From the NCBI RefSeq assembly GCF_045310695.1, contig NZ_JBJIAA010000003.1:186001-250000 (forward strand): a DNA stretch of 64,000 bases, read 5' to 3'. Below, piece by piece: positions 26,860 to 35,472 of the stretch (positions are counted from its first letter, which is position 1; each line of letters starts with the position of its first letter). The notes beneath the pieces are model-generated. The model saw only the letters and a program-made list of their open reading frames with translations. It was not told where the DNA came from and searched no databases. The stretch comes from Clostridium_S neuense (GTDB lineage Bacteria; Bacillota; Clostridia; Clostridiales; Clostridiaceae). The position numbers were made by a program, and so were the translations under genes.

Positions 26860-27606
26860 ATGAGAACACCAATAATCGCTGGAAACTGGAAAATGAATAA
26901 CACAATTAGTGAATCTTTAAAATTAATTGAAGAACTAAAGCCACTTGTAAAAGATGCAAAGGCTGAAGTTGTAGTAGCACCAACTGCTGTTTCTTTAGAA
27001 ACTGTTGTTAAGGCAGTAAAAGGAACAAACATTAAAGTTGCTGCACAAAATGCACACTTTGAAGAAAGTGGAGCTTTCACTGGAGAAATATCACTAAAAG
27101 CACTTAAAGAATTAGGTGTAAACTATGTAATATTAGGTCACAGTGAGAGAAGACAATATTTTAATGAAACAGATTGTGCTTTAAATAAAAAAGTAAAAGC
27201 AGCATTTGCTCATAACATAACTCCAATATTATGTTGTGGAGAAACTCTTGAAGAGAGAGAAGCAAACGTAACAAACGAAGTTACAGGAAAACAAATAAAA
27301 TTAGATTTAGCTGGCTTAACTAAAGAAGAAGCTGCTAAAGTTGTAATAGCTTATGAACCAATTTGGGCTATAGGAACAGGAAAGACTGCTACCGATGAAC
27401 AAGCAAACGAAACAATCGGAGCTATTAGAAAAACTGTAGAAGAAATCTTTGGAAAAGAAGTTTCTGAAAAAGTAAGAATTCAATACGGTGGATCAGTTAA
27501 ACCAGGAACAATAAAAGCTCAAATGGCTCAGCCAGAAATAGATGGAGCATTAGTTGGAGGCGCAAGCCTTAAAGCAGCTGATTTTGCTGCAATAGTGAAC
27601 TTTTAA
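26860..27606 (+). CDS. tpiA: Triosephosphate isomerase
   Basis: A 248-residue TIM barrel. N-terminal IAGNWKMN holds the catalytic Lys, GHSERR the His, and AYEPIWAIGTGK the catalytic Glu (about residue 167); the C-terminal QYGGSVKP phosphate loop is intact. AAGGAG at 26846-26851 is eight bases from ATG 26860. It connects dihydroxyacetone phosphate with glyceraldehyde-3-phosphate and has a possible promoter of its own. Confidence 0.98.
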   Translation: MRTPIIAGNWKMNNTISESLKLIEELKPLVKDAKAEVVVAPTAVSLETVVKAVKGTNIKVAAQNAHFEESGAFTGEISLKALKELGVNYVILGHSERRQYFNETDCALNKKVKAAFAHNITPILCCGETLEEREANVTNEVTGKQIKLDLAGLTKEEAAKVVIAYEPIWAIGTGKTATDEQANETIGAIRKTVEEIFGKEVSEKVRIQYGGSVKPGTIKAQMAQPEIDGALVGGASLKAADFAAIVNF

Positions 27607-27621
27607 TTGTAGAAGTTTAAA

Positions 27622-27677
27622 TTAAATGAATTTAGAGTGGACATTTTAATGAAAATGTTCATTCTAGAATTCATTAA
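27622..27677 (+). terminator. Long hairpin after tpiA
   Basis: Arms 27622-27647 and 27652-27677 (core GGACATTTT/AAAATGTTC) pair over 26 positions with few mismatches, loop AATG. Whether it stops transcription before gpmI is uncertain because no T-run follows. Confidence 0.6.
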
Positions 27678-27711
27678 CAAATATATATTAAATTAAACTT
27701 ATATGAAAAGA

Positions 27712-27783
27712 TTGATAATTGACAATTGAGAATTGACAATGAGATAATAAAAAAGTTGTCTACTGTCAATTGTCAATTAAAGA
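27712..27783. repeat. Inverted repeat built of TTGACAATT units
   Basis: TAATTGACAATTGA (27716-27729) is a perfect reverse complement of 27766-27779; the left arm continues with a second ATTGACAAT. It fills most of the gap up to the gpmI ribosome site. It is similar in style (short units in inverted arms) to the element at 33538-33755. Confidence 0.7.
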
Positions 27784-27801
27784 ATAAATGGAGGAAATGA
27801 A

Positions 27802-29331
27802 ATGGCTAAGAAACCTGTAATGTTAATGATTTTGGATGGATTTGGATTAACTGATAAAACAGAAGGAAATGCAGTAGCTGCTGCATATAAACCTAATTTT
27901 GATAAATGCTTTAATAATTACCCACATACACATCTTGGTGCAAGTGGATTAAGCGTTGGTCTTCCAGATGGACAAATGGGAAACTCAGAAGTTGGACATC
28001 TAAATATTGGAGCTGGAAGGGTGGTTTACCAATCACTTACAAAAATAACTAAAGCAATACAAGATGGAGATTTTGCTGAGAATACAGCACTTAATAAAGC
28101 TGTAGATAATGCACTTAAAAATGATTCAACTCTTCACTTAATGGGACTTTTGTCACCAGGTGGAGTTCATTCACATATAGATCACTTAAAAGGATTATTA
28201 GACCTTGCAAATGAAAAAGGAGTTAAGAAAGTATTTGTTCATGCTTTCCTTGATGGAAGAGATGTTCCACCATCTTCTGCAAAAGAGTATATAGAAGATA
28301 TAGAAAACTACATGGCTGAAATTGGAGTTGGAAAAATAGCTACTGTTTCAGGAAGATACTATGCAATGGATAGGGACAAGAGATGGGAAAGAGTACAGCT
28401 TGCATACAATGCTATTGTACTTGGAAAAGGTGAAACAGCAGATAGTGCTCTTGATGCTTTAAATAAATCTTATCATGATAACAAGACAGATGAATTTGTC
28501 CTTCCAACTGTTGTAATGAAAGATGGAAAACCTCTTGCAGAGGTTAAGAATAATGATTCAGTTATCTTCTTTAACTTTAGACCAGATAGAGCAAGGGAAA
28601 TAACAAGAGCGATAAATGATAAAGAATTTGATGGATTTAAAAGAGAAACTTTAAAACTTCAATTTGTTACAATGACAGAATATGATTCAACTCTTGAAGG
28701 GGTAGATGTAGCTTTTGGACCAGAAGTTCTCACAAATACTTTTGGAGAATATATAAGCCAAAAAGGATTAAATCAGCTTAGAATTGCTGAAACTGAGAAA
28801 TATGCTCATGTAACTTTCTTCTTTAATGGAGGAGTTGAAGAACCAAATAAAAATGAGGACAGAGCCTTAATACCTTCACCAAAGGTTGCAACTTATGATT
28901 TACAGCCAGAAATGAGTGCATATTTAGTTACAGATGAACTTTTAAAGAGACTTGATGAAGATAAATATGATGCAGTAATATTAAATTTTGCAAACCCTGA
29001 TATGGTTGGACATACAGGAGTATTTGAAGCAGCTAAAAAAGCTGTTGAAGCTGTTGATGAGTGCCTTGGAAAAATCGTAAATAAAGTACTTGAACTTGAT
29101 GGTACTGTATTTATAACTGCTGACCATGGAAACTCAGAACAAATGATAGAGTATTCTGATGGAAAGCCAATGACTGCACACACTACAAACCCAGTTCCTT
29201 TTGTATATGTAAGCAATCATTCAAAGGAAATGAGGGAAGATGGAGTTTTGGCAGACATAGCACCTACAATGCTTCAAGAGCTTGGCCTTGAAAAACCTAA
29301 TGAAATGACAGGTAAAACTTTAGTAAAATAA
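27802..29331 (+). CDS. gpmI: 2,3-bisphosphoglycerate-independent phosphoglycerate mutase
   Basis: The 509-residue enzyme interconverts 3- and 2-phosphoglycerate and needs Mn2+. It has the alkaline-phosphatase-type core: metal Asp in LMILDGFGL, phospho-Ser in GNSEVGHLNIG (about residue 62), FLDGRDVPP, and the C-terminal TADHGNSEQM metal site. Many spore-formers use this Mn-dependent, pH-sensitive form. GGAGGAAATGAA precedes the ATG. Confidence 0.98.
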   Translation: MAKKPVMLMILDGFGLTDKTEGNAVAAAYKPNFDKCFNNYPHTHLGASGLSVGLPDGQMGNSEVGHLNIGAGRVVYQSLTKITKAIQDGDFAENTALNKAVDNALKNDSTLHLMGLLSPGGVHSHIDHLKGLLDLANEKGVKKVFVHAFLDGRDVPPSSAKEYIEDIENYMAEIGVGKIATVSGRYYAMDRDKRWERVQLAYNAIVLGKGETADSALDALNKSYHDNKTDEFVLPTVVMKDGKPLAEVKNNDSVIFFNFRPDRAREITRAINDKEFDGFKRETLKLQFVTMTEYDSTLEGVDVAFGPEVLTNTFGEYISQKGLNQLRIAETEKYAHVTFFFNGGVEEPNKNEDRALIPSPKVATYDLQPEMSAYLVTDELLKRLDEDKYDAVILNFANPDMVGHTGVFEAAKKAVEAVDECLGKIVNKVLELDGTVFITADHGNSEQMIEYSDGKPMTAHTTNPVPFVYVSNHSKEMREDGVLADIAPTMLQELGLEKPNEMTGKTLVK

Positions 29332-29496
29332 TGTAAAGCAATAGGATTTTAGGACAATAAATAAATTTAACATAAGCTGTTCTTCAATATTATTGCTTGG
29401 CTGATGTAAAAATCAAGGAATAATAACGCTGCTTTTAGATAAAAATAGATAGAGTTAAGTAAATTTGGTTAAAATTAAAAAGGAGAGGTGTTTTAT

Positions 29497-30792
29497 ATGA
29501 AATCATATGTTGAAATTGTTGATGTATTAGCAAGACAAATTTTAGATTCGAGGGCCAATCCTACCGTTGAAGTTGAGATAACTCTTGAAGATGGAACTGT
29601 TGGTAGAGCAGCTGTGCCTTCAGGAGCATCAACAGGTATGTTTGAAGCAGTTGAACTTAGAGATGGAGATAAGTCAAAATATAATGGAACAGGTGTATTA
29701 AAAGCTGTTGAAAATGTAAATGAAATTATAGCAGAAGAACTTATAGGAATGAATATCTTTGATCAACCGTTAATAGATAAGGTAATGCTTGAACTTGATG
29801 GAACAGAAAACAAGTCAAAGCTTGGCGCAAATGCAATGCTTGGAGTTTCACTTGCGGCAGCAAAAGCAGCGGCAGCATACCTTGGCATAAGCTTATATCA
29901 ATATATAGGCGGAGTTAACGCAAAAGTTCTTCCTGTACCTATGATGAACATAATAAATGGTGGAAAACATGCAGATAACAATGTTGACCTTCAAGAGTTT
30001 ATGATAATGCCAGCAGGGGCACCAAGCTTTAGTGAAGCCCTTAGAATGAGTTCAGAAGTGTACCATGCTTTGAAGTCACTTTTGAAGGAAAAAGGTCTTG
30101 ATACAGCTGTTGGTGATGAGGGTGGTTTTGCACCAAACTTAAACAGCAATGAAGAGGCAATACAAATTATAGTTGAAGCTATTAAGAAAGCAAATTATGA
30201 GCCAGGAAAAGACATATTTATAGCTCTTGATCCTGCTTCATCTGAGTTTTATGAGAATGGTAAATATAACTTAAAAGGTGAAGGGAAAGTTTTAACTTCA
30301 GAAGAAATGGCAAGTTTCTATGAAAACTTAGTTAATAAATACCCTATAATTTCAATCGAAGATGGTCTTGCAGAGGAAGATTGGGAAGGTTGGAAGATAC
30401 TAACTGATAAGCTTGGAGGAAAAATTCAATTAGTTGGTGATGATTTATTTGTTACTAATACTAAGAGACTTGAAAAGGGAATCCAAAAGGGTGTTGCAAA
30501 TTCAATATTAATTAAGTTAAATCAAATTGGAACATTAACTGAAACATTAAATGCTATAGAAATGGCAGAAAGAGCTGGATATACAGCAGTTGTGTCCCAC
30601 AGATCAGGAGAAACTGAAGATACTACTATTGCAGATCTTGTTGTAGCTGTAAATGCTGGTCAGATCAAAACAGGAGCTCCTGCAAGAACTGAAAGAGTTG
30701 CAAAGTACAATCAACTTTTAAGAATAGAAGAAGAACTTGGAGAAGTAGCAGAATTTAGAGGATTAAAGGCCTTCTATAATATAAAAAAATAG
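29497..30792 (+). CDS. eno: Enolase
   Basis: Enolase dehydrates 2-phosphoglycerate to phosphoenolpyruvate. The 431-residue protein has the substrate motifs SGASTGMFEA, VGDEGGFAPN, the metal ligands in FIALDPASSE, and the catalytic-lid signature ILIKLNQIGTLTET then SHRSGETED. AAGGAGAGG at 29480 precedes ATG 29497; a GTG within that site is rejected. Between gpmI and eno (29332-29496) I see only a weak hairpin made by AAGCAATA/TATTGCTT. A terminator ends the operon. Confidence 0.98.
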   Translation: MKSYVEIVDVLARQILDSRANPTVEVEITLEDGTVGRAAVPSGASTGMFEAVELRDGDKSKYNGTGVLKAVENVNEIIAEELIGMNIFDQPLIDKVMLELDGTENKSKLGANAMLGVSLAAAKAAAAYLGISLYQYIGGVNAKVLPVPMMNIINGGKHADNNVDLQEFMIMPAGAPSFSEALRMSSEVYHALKSLLKEKGLDTAVGDEGGFAPNLNSNEEAIQIIVEAIKKANYEPGKDIFIALDPASSEFYENGKYNLKGEGKVLTSEEMASFYENLVNKYPIISIEDGLAEEDWEGWKILTDKLGGKIQLVGDDLFVTNTKRLEKGIQKGVANSILIKLNQIGTLTETLNAIEMAERAGYTAVVSHRSGETEDTTIADLVVAVNAGQIKTGAPARTERVAKYNQLLRIEEELGEVAEFRGLKAFYNIKK

Positions 30793-30809
30793 TAATTTAG
30801 CTTTACTTT

Positions 30810-30842
30810 AAATCAAGGTAGTCTTGTACTATCTTGATTTTT
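30810..30842 (+). terminator. Terminator of the glycolytic operon
   Basis: AAATCAAGGTAGT (30810-30822) pairs with ACTATCTTGATTT (30828-30840), loop CTTGT, followed by TT. Confidence 0.9.
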
Positions 30843-30941
30843 AGGTTGTAATATAATTTTGTTTATGATAAAATGAAAGCTAAGATGATATTTATGTATT
30901 TGCAGGCATAATTTTAAAATCATAGGAGGTCTAGTACTGAT

Positions 30942-31178
30942 ATGCACAATGTTTTAGTGGTATTGCAAGTAATTCTCTGTGTAATTATTATAGGAGTTGT
31001 CCTTGTACAACCAGGAAAAATGGATGGTTTCACAAATTTTTCAGCAGGCGCAACTGATACTTTCTTTGCAAAAAATAAATCTAAGACACATGAATCGTTC
31101 TTAAAAAAGGTTACAGTTGTAGCAGCATTGTTATTTGCGATAGTAACTATTTTGATGAATTTACCAGCATTCAAGTAA
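30942..31178 (+). CDS. secG: Preprotein translocase subunit SecG
   Basis: A 78-residue membrane protein with two helices (residues 3-20 and 54-74) around the conserved QPGKMDGFTNFSAGATDTFF loop, as in SecG of Firmicutes. It assists SecYE during export. The ribosome site AGGAGG is twelve bases from ATG, a long spacing, but no other start is in frame. It has its own terminators on both sides; the order eno-secG-rnr-smpB is common in Firmicutes. Confidence 0.95.
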   Translation: MHNVLVVLQVILCVIIIGVVLVQPGKMDGFTNFSAGATDTFFAKNKSKTHESFLKKVTVVAALLFAIVTILMNLPAFK

Positions 31179-31190
31179 ATAATGATTATT

Positions 31191-31230
31191 AAAAGATATA
31201 ATTCAGTACTATTTGGATTGTATCTTTTTT
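31191..31230 (+). terminator. Terminator of secG
   Basis: AAAAGATATAATTC (31191-31204) pairs with GGATTGTATCTTTT (31215-31228) with G-U pairs, then a T-run. Confidence 0.8.
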
Positions 31231-31295
31231 ATTTATAGTGTATTCTGAATAATATATGAGAAAAATGATAAAATATAGTAAGAAGGTGATTAAAA

Positions 31296-33539
31296 ATGAG
31301 TTTAAGAGAAAACATACTTGATTTTATGAGAGAACAGGCCTATAAACCTTGTAATATACAAGAACTTGCTGAAGCTTTTGGAGTATCAAAGGTTGAATAT
31401 AAATCCTTTAAAAAACTTTTAAATGAAATGGAGAAAAATGGTGATGTTGTAAAGAACAGAACAAGTCATTATGGAGTTCCAGAAAGAATGGGGCTTATAA
31501 TAGGAAAGCTTCAAGGAAATGCAAAGGGCTTTGGTTTTGTAATTTGTGAAGACGATTTACCAGATATATTTATACCATCCTCCTACATGAATGGAGCCTT
31601 AAATGGAGACAGAGTTGTAGCCAAAATATCAAGAGAAGTAAAAGGTACCAAAAAATGTGAAGGTGAAATAATAAGGATACTTGAAAGAGCAAACAAAACT
31701 GTAATAGGAGTTTATGAGGACAGTAGAAATTTTGGATTTGTCGTAGCAGATGATGTTAGAATATCTCAGGACATATTTATTCCTAAAAGTCAAAAAAGCA
31801 CAGCAAAATCTGGAGATGTAGTTGTTGCGGAAATAACCTTGTGGCCAGAAAAGAGAAGAAATCCAGAAGGTAAAATAATAGAAGTGCTTGGCAATAAGAG
31901 AGAAGCAGGAATTGACATATTAACTATAATCAAAAAGTTTAAGCTTCCAGAAAAGTTCCCAGAAAAAGTAGAAACTTTTGCAGCTAATATTCCAGATGAA
32001 ATACCACAGGAAGAGTATGAAAGAAGAGAAGATTTAAGAAACATAAAAATGGTTACTATAGACGGGGAAGATGCTAAGGATCTTGATGATGCGGTATCAA
32101 TAGAGAGGCTTCCAAATGGCAATTTTAAGCTGGGAGTTCACATAGCAGATGTTTCAAATTATGTTACTCAAAATAACCCACTGGATAAAGAAGCACTTAA
32201 GAGAGCTACTTCTGTATATTTAATAGATAGGGTTATACCAATGCTTCCAAGAAAGCTTTCCAACGGAATATGCAGCTTGAATCCAAAAGTTGATAGACTT
32301 GCATTGTCTTGCTTTATGGAAATAGATCACACAGGAAAGGTTCTTGATCACAAGATATTTGAAAGTGTAATAAAGACCAACGAAAGAATGACTTACACAG
32401 ATGTTACTAAAATTCTTAGAGATAAAGATGCGGAAACCATAAAAAAATATGATTATCTCTATGAAGATTTTAAGGCTATGGAGGAACTTGAGCAAATTTT
32501 ACATGACAAGAGAATCAAAAGAGGAGCAATAGATTTTGATTTTCAGGAGAGTAAAATAATACTGGATGAAAAAGGTAAGCCAATTGAGATAAAACCATAT
32601 GAAAGAGCAGTAGCCAATAGGATAATAGAGGAGTTTATGCTTGTTTGTAATGAAACTATAGCAGAACATTTCTTTTGGGCAAATGTTCCTTTTGTGTATA
32701 GAATACATGAAGACCCGGATAGTGAAAAGCTTGAAAGATTTAATGATTTTGTTCATAATCTTGGATATATAGTAAGATGGAGTGCAGAGGTTCATCCAAA
32801 ACAGCTTCAAGAGGTGCTTGAAAAGATAAAAGGCAAGAAAGAAGAAACTGTTGTAAGTACTCTTCTTTTGCGTTCATTAAAACAGGCAAGGTATGCACCG
32901 GAATGTTCAGGTCACTTTGGATTAGCAGCAAGATATTACTGTCATTTTACATCTCCAATAAGAAGATATCCAGATTTAATGATCCATAGAGTTATAAAAG
33001 ATTATTTAAATGGCAGATTAGATGATAAATCCTGCAAGAAACTAATAGGAGTAGTAGACTATGCAGCGGTCCAATCATCAGAAATGGAAAGAGTTGCACA
33101 GGAGGCAGAAAGAGAAGTTGATGATTTAAAGAAAGCTGAGTATATGGCAGATAGAATTGGAGAAGAGTATGATGGTATAATATCATCAGTAACAAGCTTT
33201 GGAATGTTTGTTGAACTTGAAAACACCATTGAAGGTCTTGTTCATATAAGTGCTCTTACAGACGATTATTATGTTTATGATGAAAAATACCTAAGCTTAA
33301 TAGGAGAAAGAACAAAGAAAATATATAAACTTGGTGATGAGGTTAGAATAAGAGTAGAAAGAGTAGATCTTGATTCTCATGAAATATATTTTCAATTATG
33401 TGCAATGAAACCAATTCTAGAGTCTGAAGAAATTGAAAATGGTGATACTGAAGTTGAAGATAGTGGTGTAGAAGCCATACACGAGATTAGAAAAAACAAT
33501 GTTATAAATGAAGTGGTTTCGCCGGAACACTTGAAATAG
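31296..33539 (+). CDS. rnr: Ribonuclease R
   Basis: A 747-residue processive 3'-5' exoribonuclease. Domains in order: winged helix (about 1-65), two cold-shock OB folds (about 70-225), the RNB catalytic domain with DGEDAKDLDDAVS (about 253, Mg-binding Asp residues) and HFGLAARYYCHFTSPIRRYPD, then an S1 domain (about 625-710). RNase R degrades structured RNA and works with tmRNA/SmpB, whose genes follow. GAAGGTGATT precedes the ATG. The stop codon lies at the edge of the inverted-repeat element downstream. Confidence 0.97.
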   Translation: MSLRENILDFMREQAYKPCNIQELAEAFGVSKVEYKSFKKLLNEMEKNGDVVKNRTSHYGVPERMGLIIGKLQGNAKGFGFVICEDDLPDIFIPSSYMNGALNGDRVVAKISREVKGTKKCEGEIIRILERANKTVIGVYEDSRNFGFVVADDVRISQDIFIPKSQKSTAKSGDVVVAEITLWPEKRRNPEGKIIEVLGNKREAGIDILTIIKKFKLPEKFPEKVETFAANIPDEIPQEEYERREDLRNIKMVTIDGEDAKDLDDAVSIERLPNGNFKLGVHIADVSNYVTQNNPLDKEALKRATSVYLIDRVIPMLPRKLSNGICSLNPKVDRLALSCFMEIDHTGKVLDHKIFESVIKTNERMTYTDVTKILRDKDAETIKKYDYLYEDFKAMEELEQILHDKRIKRGAIDFDFQESKIILDEKGKPIEIKPYERAVANRIIEEFMLVCNETIAEHFFWANVPFVYRIHEDPDSEKLERFNDFVHNLGYIVRWSAEVHPKQLQEVLEKIKGKKEETVVSTLLLRSLKQARYAPECSGHFGLAARYYCHFTSPIRRYPDLMIHRVIKDYLNGRLDDKSCKKLIGVVDYAAVQSSEMERVAQEAEREVDDLKKAEYMADRIGEEYDGIISSVTSFGMFVELENTIEGLVHISALTDDYYVYDEKYLSLIGERTKKIYKLGDEVRIRVERVDLDSHEIYFQLCAMKPILESEEIENGDTEVEDSGVEAIHEIRKNNVINEVVSPEHLK

Positions 33540-33755
33540 AGTAGAGAGTAGAGAGCAAAGAGTAGAGAGAAGGATGATTTATCTTCCTACCGTCAGATAA
33601 ATCTAAAATTATATAAAAATAGATGATGTTCAGAGTGTTACACAAAGGCAAGTATGCATTATCTTAAAAATGGCGTCAGCATTAAGTTTTAAAATTTTCT
33701 GCGACTAGCAGAAAATTAACCTTTGCTCTACTCTCTACTCTTTACTCTCTGCTCT
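33538..33755. mobile_element. MITE-like element with GTAGAGA-type inverted ends, between rnr and smpB
   Basis: The left end 33538-33573 is built of AGAGTAGAG units; the right end 33719-33755 is its reverse complement with a few changes. About 145 bases lie between, including a hairpin TTTTCTGC-GACTA-GCAGAAAA at 33696-33716. No reading frame is present. It has the look of a non-autonomous element, but target duplication and a transposase source are not visible. Confidence 0.6.
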
Positions 33756-33808
33756 AATATGTTATAATAAGTGTAGTTTAAATTTAATTACAAGCGTGGT
33801 GATATTTT

Positions 33809-34273
33809 ATGGCTAAAAAGAATACTGCAGACAATACGTTAGCGGATAATAAAAAGGCGTGGCATGACTATTTTATAGAGGAAACTTATGAATGTGGTAT
33901 AGAACTTGTTGGAACTGAGGTTAAGTCCATAAGAGGGGGAAGAGCCAACTTAAAGGACAGTTACGCTGAAGTTAGAAATAGTGAGATTTATGCCTGCAAC
34001 ATACACATAAGTCCCTATGAACATGGAAATATATATAATGTAGATCCTTTGAGAAAAAGAAGGCTTCTTCTTCATAAATCTGAAATATCAAAGCTTATTG
34101 GTTACACAGCACAGCAAGGATATACTCTTGTTCCTATAGCAATGTATCTTAAAAACAGACGTGTAAAGGTAAAACTTGCAGTTGCTAAAGGTAAAAAAGA
34201 CTATGATAAGAGAGATTCTCTAAAGGAAAAGGCAGCAAAGCGTGATATAGAAAGAAGTATGAAAGTAAGATAA
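33809..34273 (+). CDS. smpB: tmRNA-binding protein SmpB
   Basis: The 154-residue protein has the SmpB start (NKKAWHDYFIEETYECGIEL), the GTEVKSIRGGRANLKDSY core and the basic C-terminal tail (AAKRDIERSMKVR) that enters the mRNA channel. It delivers tmRNA to stalled ribosomes. The tmRNA gene begins 295 bases downstream. GTGGTGAT precedes the ATG. Confidence 0.97.
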   Translation: MAKKNTADNTLADNKKAWHDYFIEETYECGIELVGTEVKSIRGGRANLKDSYAEVRNSEIYACNIHISPYEHGNIYNVDPLRKRRLLLHKSEISKLIGYTAQQGYTLVPIAMYLKNRRVKVKLAVAKGKKDYDKRDSLKEKAAKRDIERSMKVR

Positions 34274-34567
34274 TTTTTTATAAATTTCCAAAAAGTAAAT
34301 ATTGAAGTTATAATGCTTTTAGAGTATTATAATACATGCAGCAGGTGAGAAGGTATAAGTTTAAGCCATTTAAATTTATTGCAATTTATAAAGCTTACTT
34401 GCAAATATAAAAATTTGTGCTATAATCTTAGTACAATGTAATTTAAAAACTTAATATATTTATTTTCGTTAAAAGCACCAAACCCCTGTGTTTATACACA
34501 GATTTGTGCCATATTATTTTTAGTTTGTGGATAAGTTAACTCTTTATTTCAAACTTAACAATACTAT

Positions 34568-34922
34568 GGGGGTGCATTTTGGTTTCGACGGGGTTGTGTT
34601 GCATTTAGGAAGCGAGTCGAGGGAACCTGTGGGCCCGCGTTAAAAAACTATAGGATAAAAATTAAACGATAACGAAAATAATTTAGCTTTAGCTGCGTAG
34701 TCAGCTAACGTCAGCCTAAGAGTCCCACGACTTAGGACCTGGCGTCGATAGTGGGGAACCGAGCCTTACAAAGCTTTGAGTAAGGAACGGAATTTATGAA
34801 GCTACTGAAGTCAGAAGCCTGTCCGTAGGCGTCTGATAGAGGGAATGTAAAACTACGGAATGCACTCGGAGATGCCTACATGTTACCAGTTTCGGACAAG
34901 GGTTCGACTCCCTTCACCTCCA
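34568..34922 (+). ncRNA. ssrA: tmRNA (10Sa RNA)
   Basis: The acceptor GGGGGTG (34568-34574) pairs with CACCTCC (34915-34921), and the T-arm reads GGGTTCGACTCCC. CCA is not encoded (ACT in the genome). The tag frame GAT AAC GAA AAT AAT TTA GCT TTA GCT GCG TAG at 34668-34700 gives DNENNLALAA; the codon before it is AAC, and I cannot fix the resume codon exactly. The -end signature TTTCGACGG near 34583 is standard. Confidence 0.96.
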
Positions 34923-34928
34923 CTTCTG

Positions 34929-34957
34929 ACCTGCGATGGAATATCGTGGGTTTTTAT
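34929..34957 (+). terminator. Terminator of tmRNA
   Basis: ACCTGCGAT (34929-34937) pairs with ATCGTGGGT (34943-34951) including two wobble pairs, then TTTTT. Confidence 0.8.
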
Positions 34958-34990
34958 ATTTTAAGGAGTTAATTAATATAGTAGTAAGAA

Positions 34991-35029
34991 AAAAAGTGCT
35001 AATCTTTTAGGGATGAAGCACTTTTTTAT
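34991..35029 (+). terminator. Second hairpin terminator after tmRNA
   Basis: AAAAAGTGCT (34991-35000) and AGCACTTTTT (35017-35026), followed by more T; it may work on both strands. Confidence 0.75.
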
Positions 35030-35064
35030 TTGCTTTTAGATACCATGATTTCTATGTTAATACT

Positions 35065-35103
35065 GAGAAATTTTATCTCAATAATTAGATCAGAAATAAA
35101 AAG
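35065..35103. repeat. 40-base repeat shared with 45061-45100
   Basis: GAGAAATTTTATCTC is followed by ATAATTA and AGAAATAAAAA. About 35 of 40 positions match the region upstream of the haem-type membrane protein gene. The GAGA/TCTC ends form a small hairpin. Confidence 0.5.
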
Positions 35104-35104
35104 A

Positions 35105-35170
35105 TTAAGTTTTTTTCATTTGTATATTACCTGCAGGACATATCTTTTTGCATGAAGTACATCCTGTCAC
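35105..35170 (-). pseudogene. Possible remnant of a 4Fe-4S ferredoxin-type protein
   Basis: On the minus strand a 21-codon frame reads VTGCTSCKKICPAGNIQMKK then stop, which contains the Cys spacing and CP of a ferredoxin iron-sulphur motif. Stops lie just upstream and no further domain is visible. It could be chance, since the piece is very short. The rest of the gap 35030-35472 is AT-rich and holds only the palindrome ATGTGCAT/ATGCACAT near 35271-35289. Confidence 0.3.
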
Positions 35171-35472
35171 TTATTATTTATATTAAAGTTTTCTTTTATA
35201 GCAATAGAAATTAATTATTTGGAATTTATATTTTCTTTTTTAGTAGCTTTAGTATCTATGGTTTTATTATATGTGCATTATATGCACATGTTAAGAAAAT
35301 GTCGAATATCTTATCTTTGCTTTTATATAATGTTTTTCCTTTGAAATACGGAAAAAGATGCTATTCAAATATATAGGAATTATATGTATTATATATGTAT
35401 AAGAGATGTTGATTAACTTTTGAAAACGTATAATTAATATTTATAGAGTAAATATAAAAGGAGGAGATCACA

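Noticed and set aside
35421..35434. cre site (TGAAAACGTATAAT) ahead of the PTS operon.
   Set aside because: Three of the fixed consensus positions do not match; too weak in AT-rich DNA.
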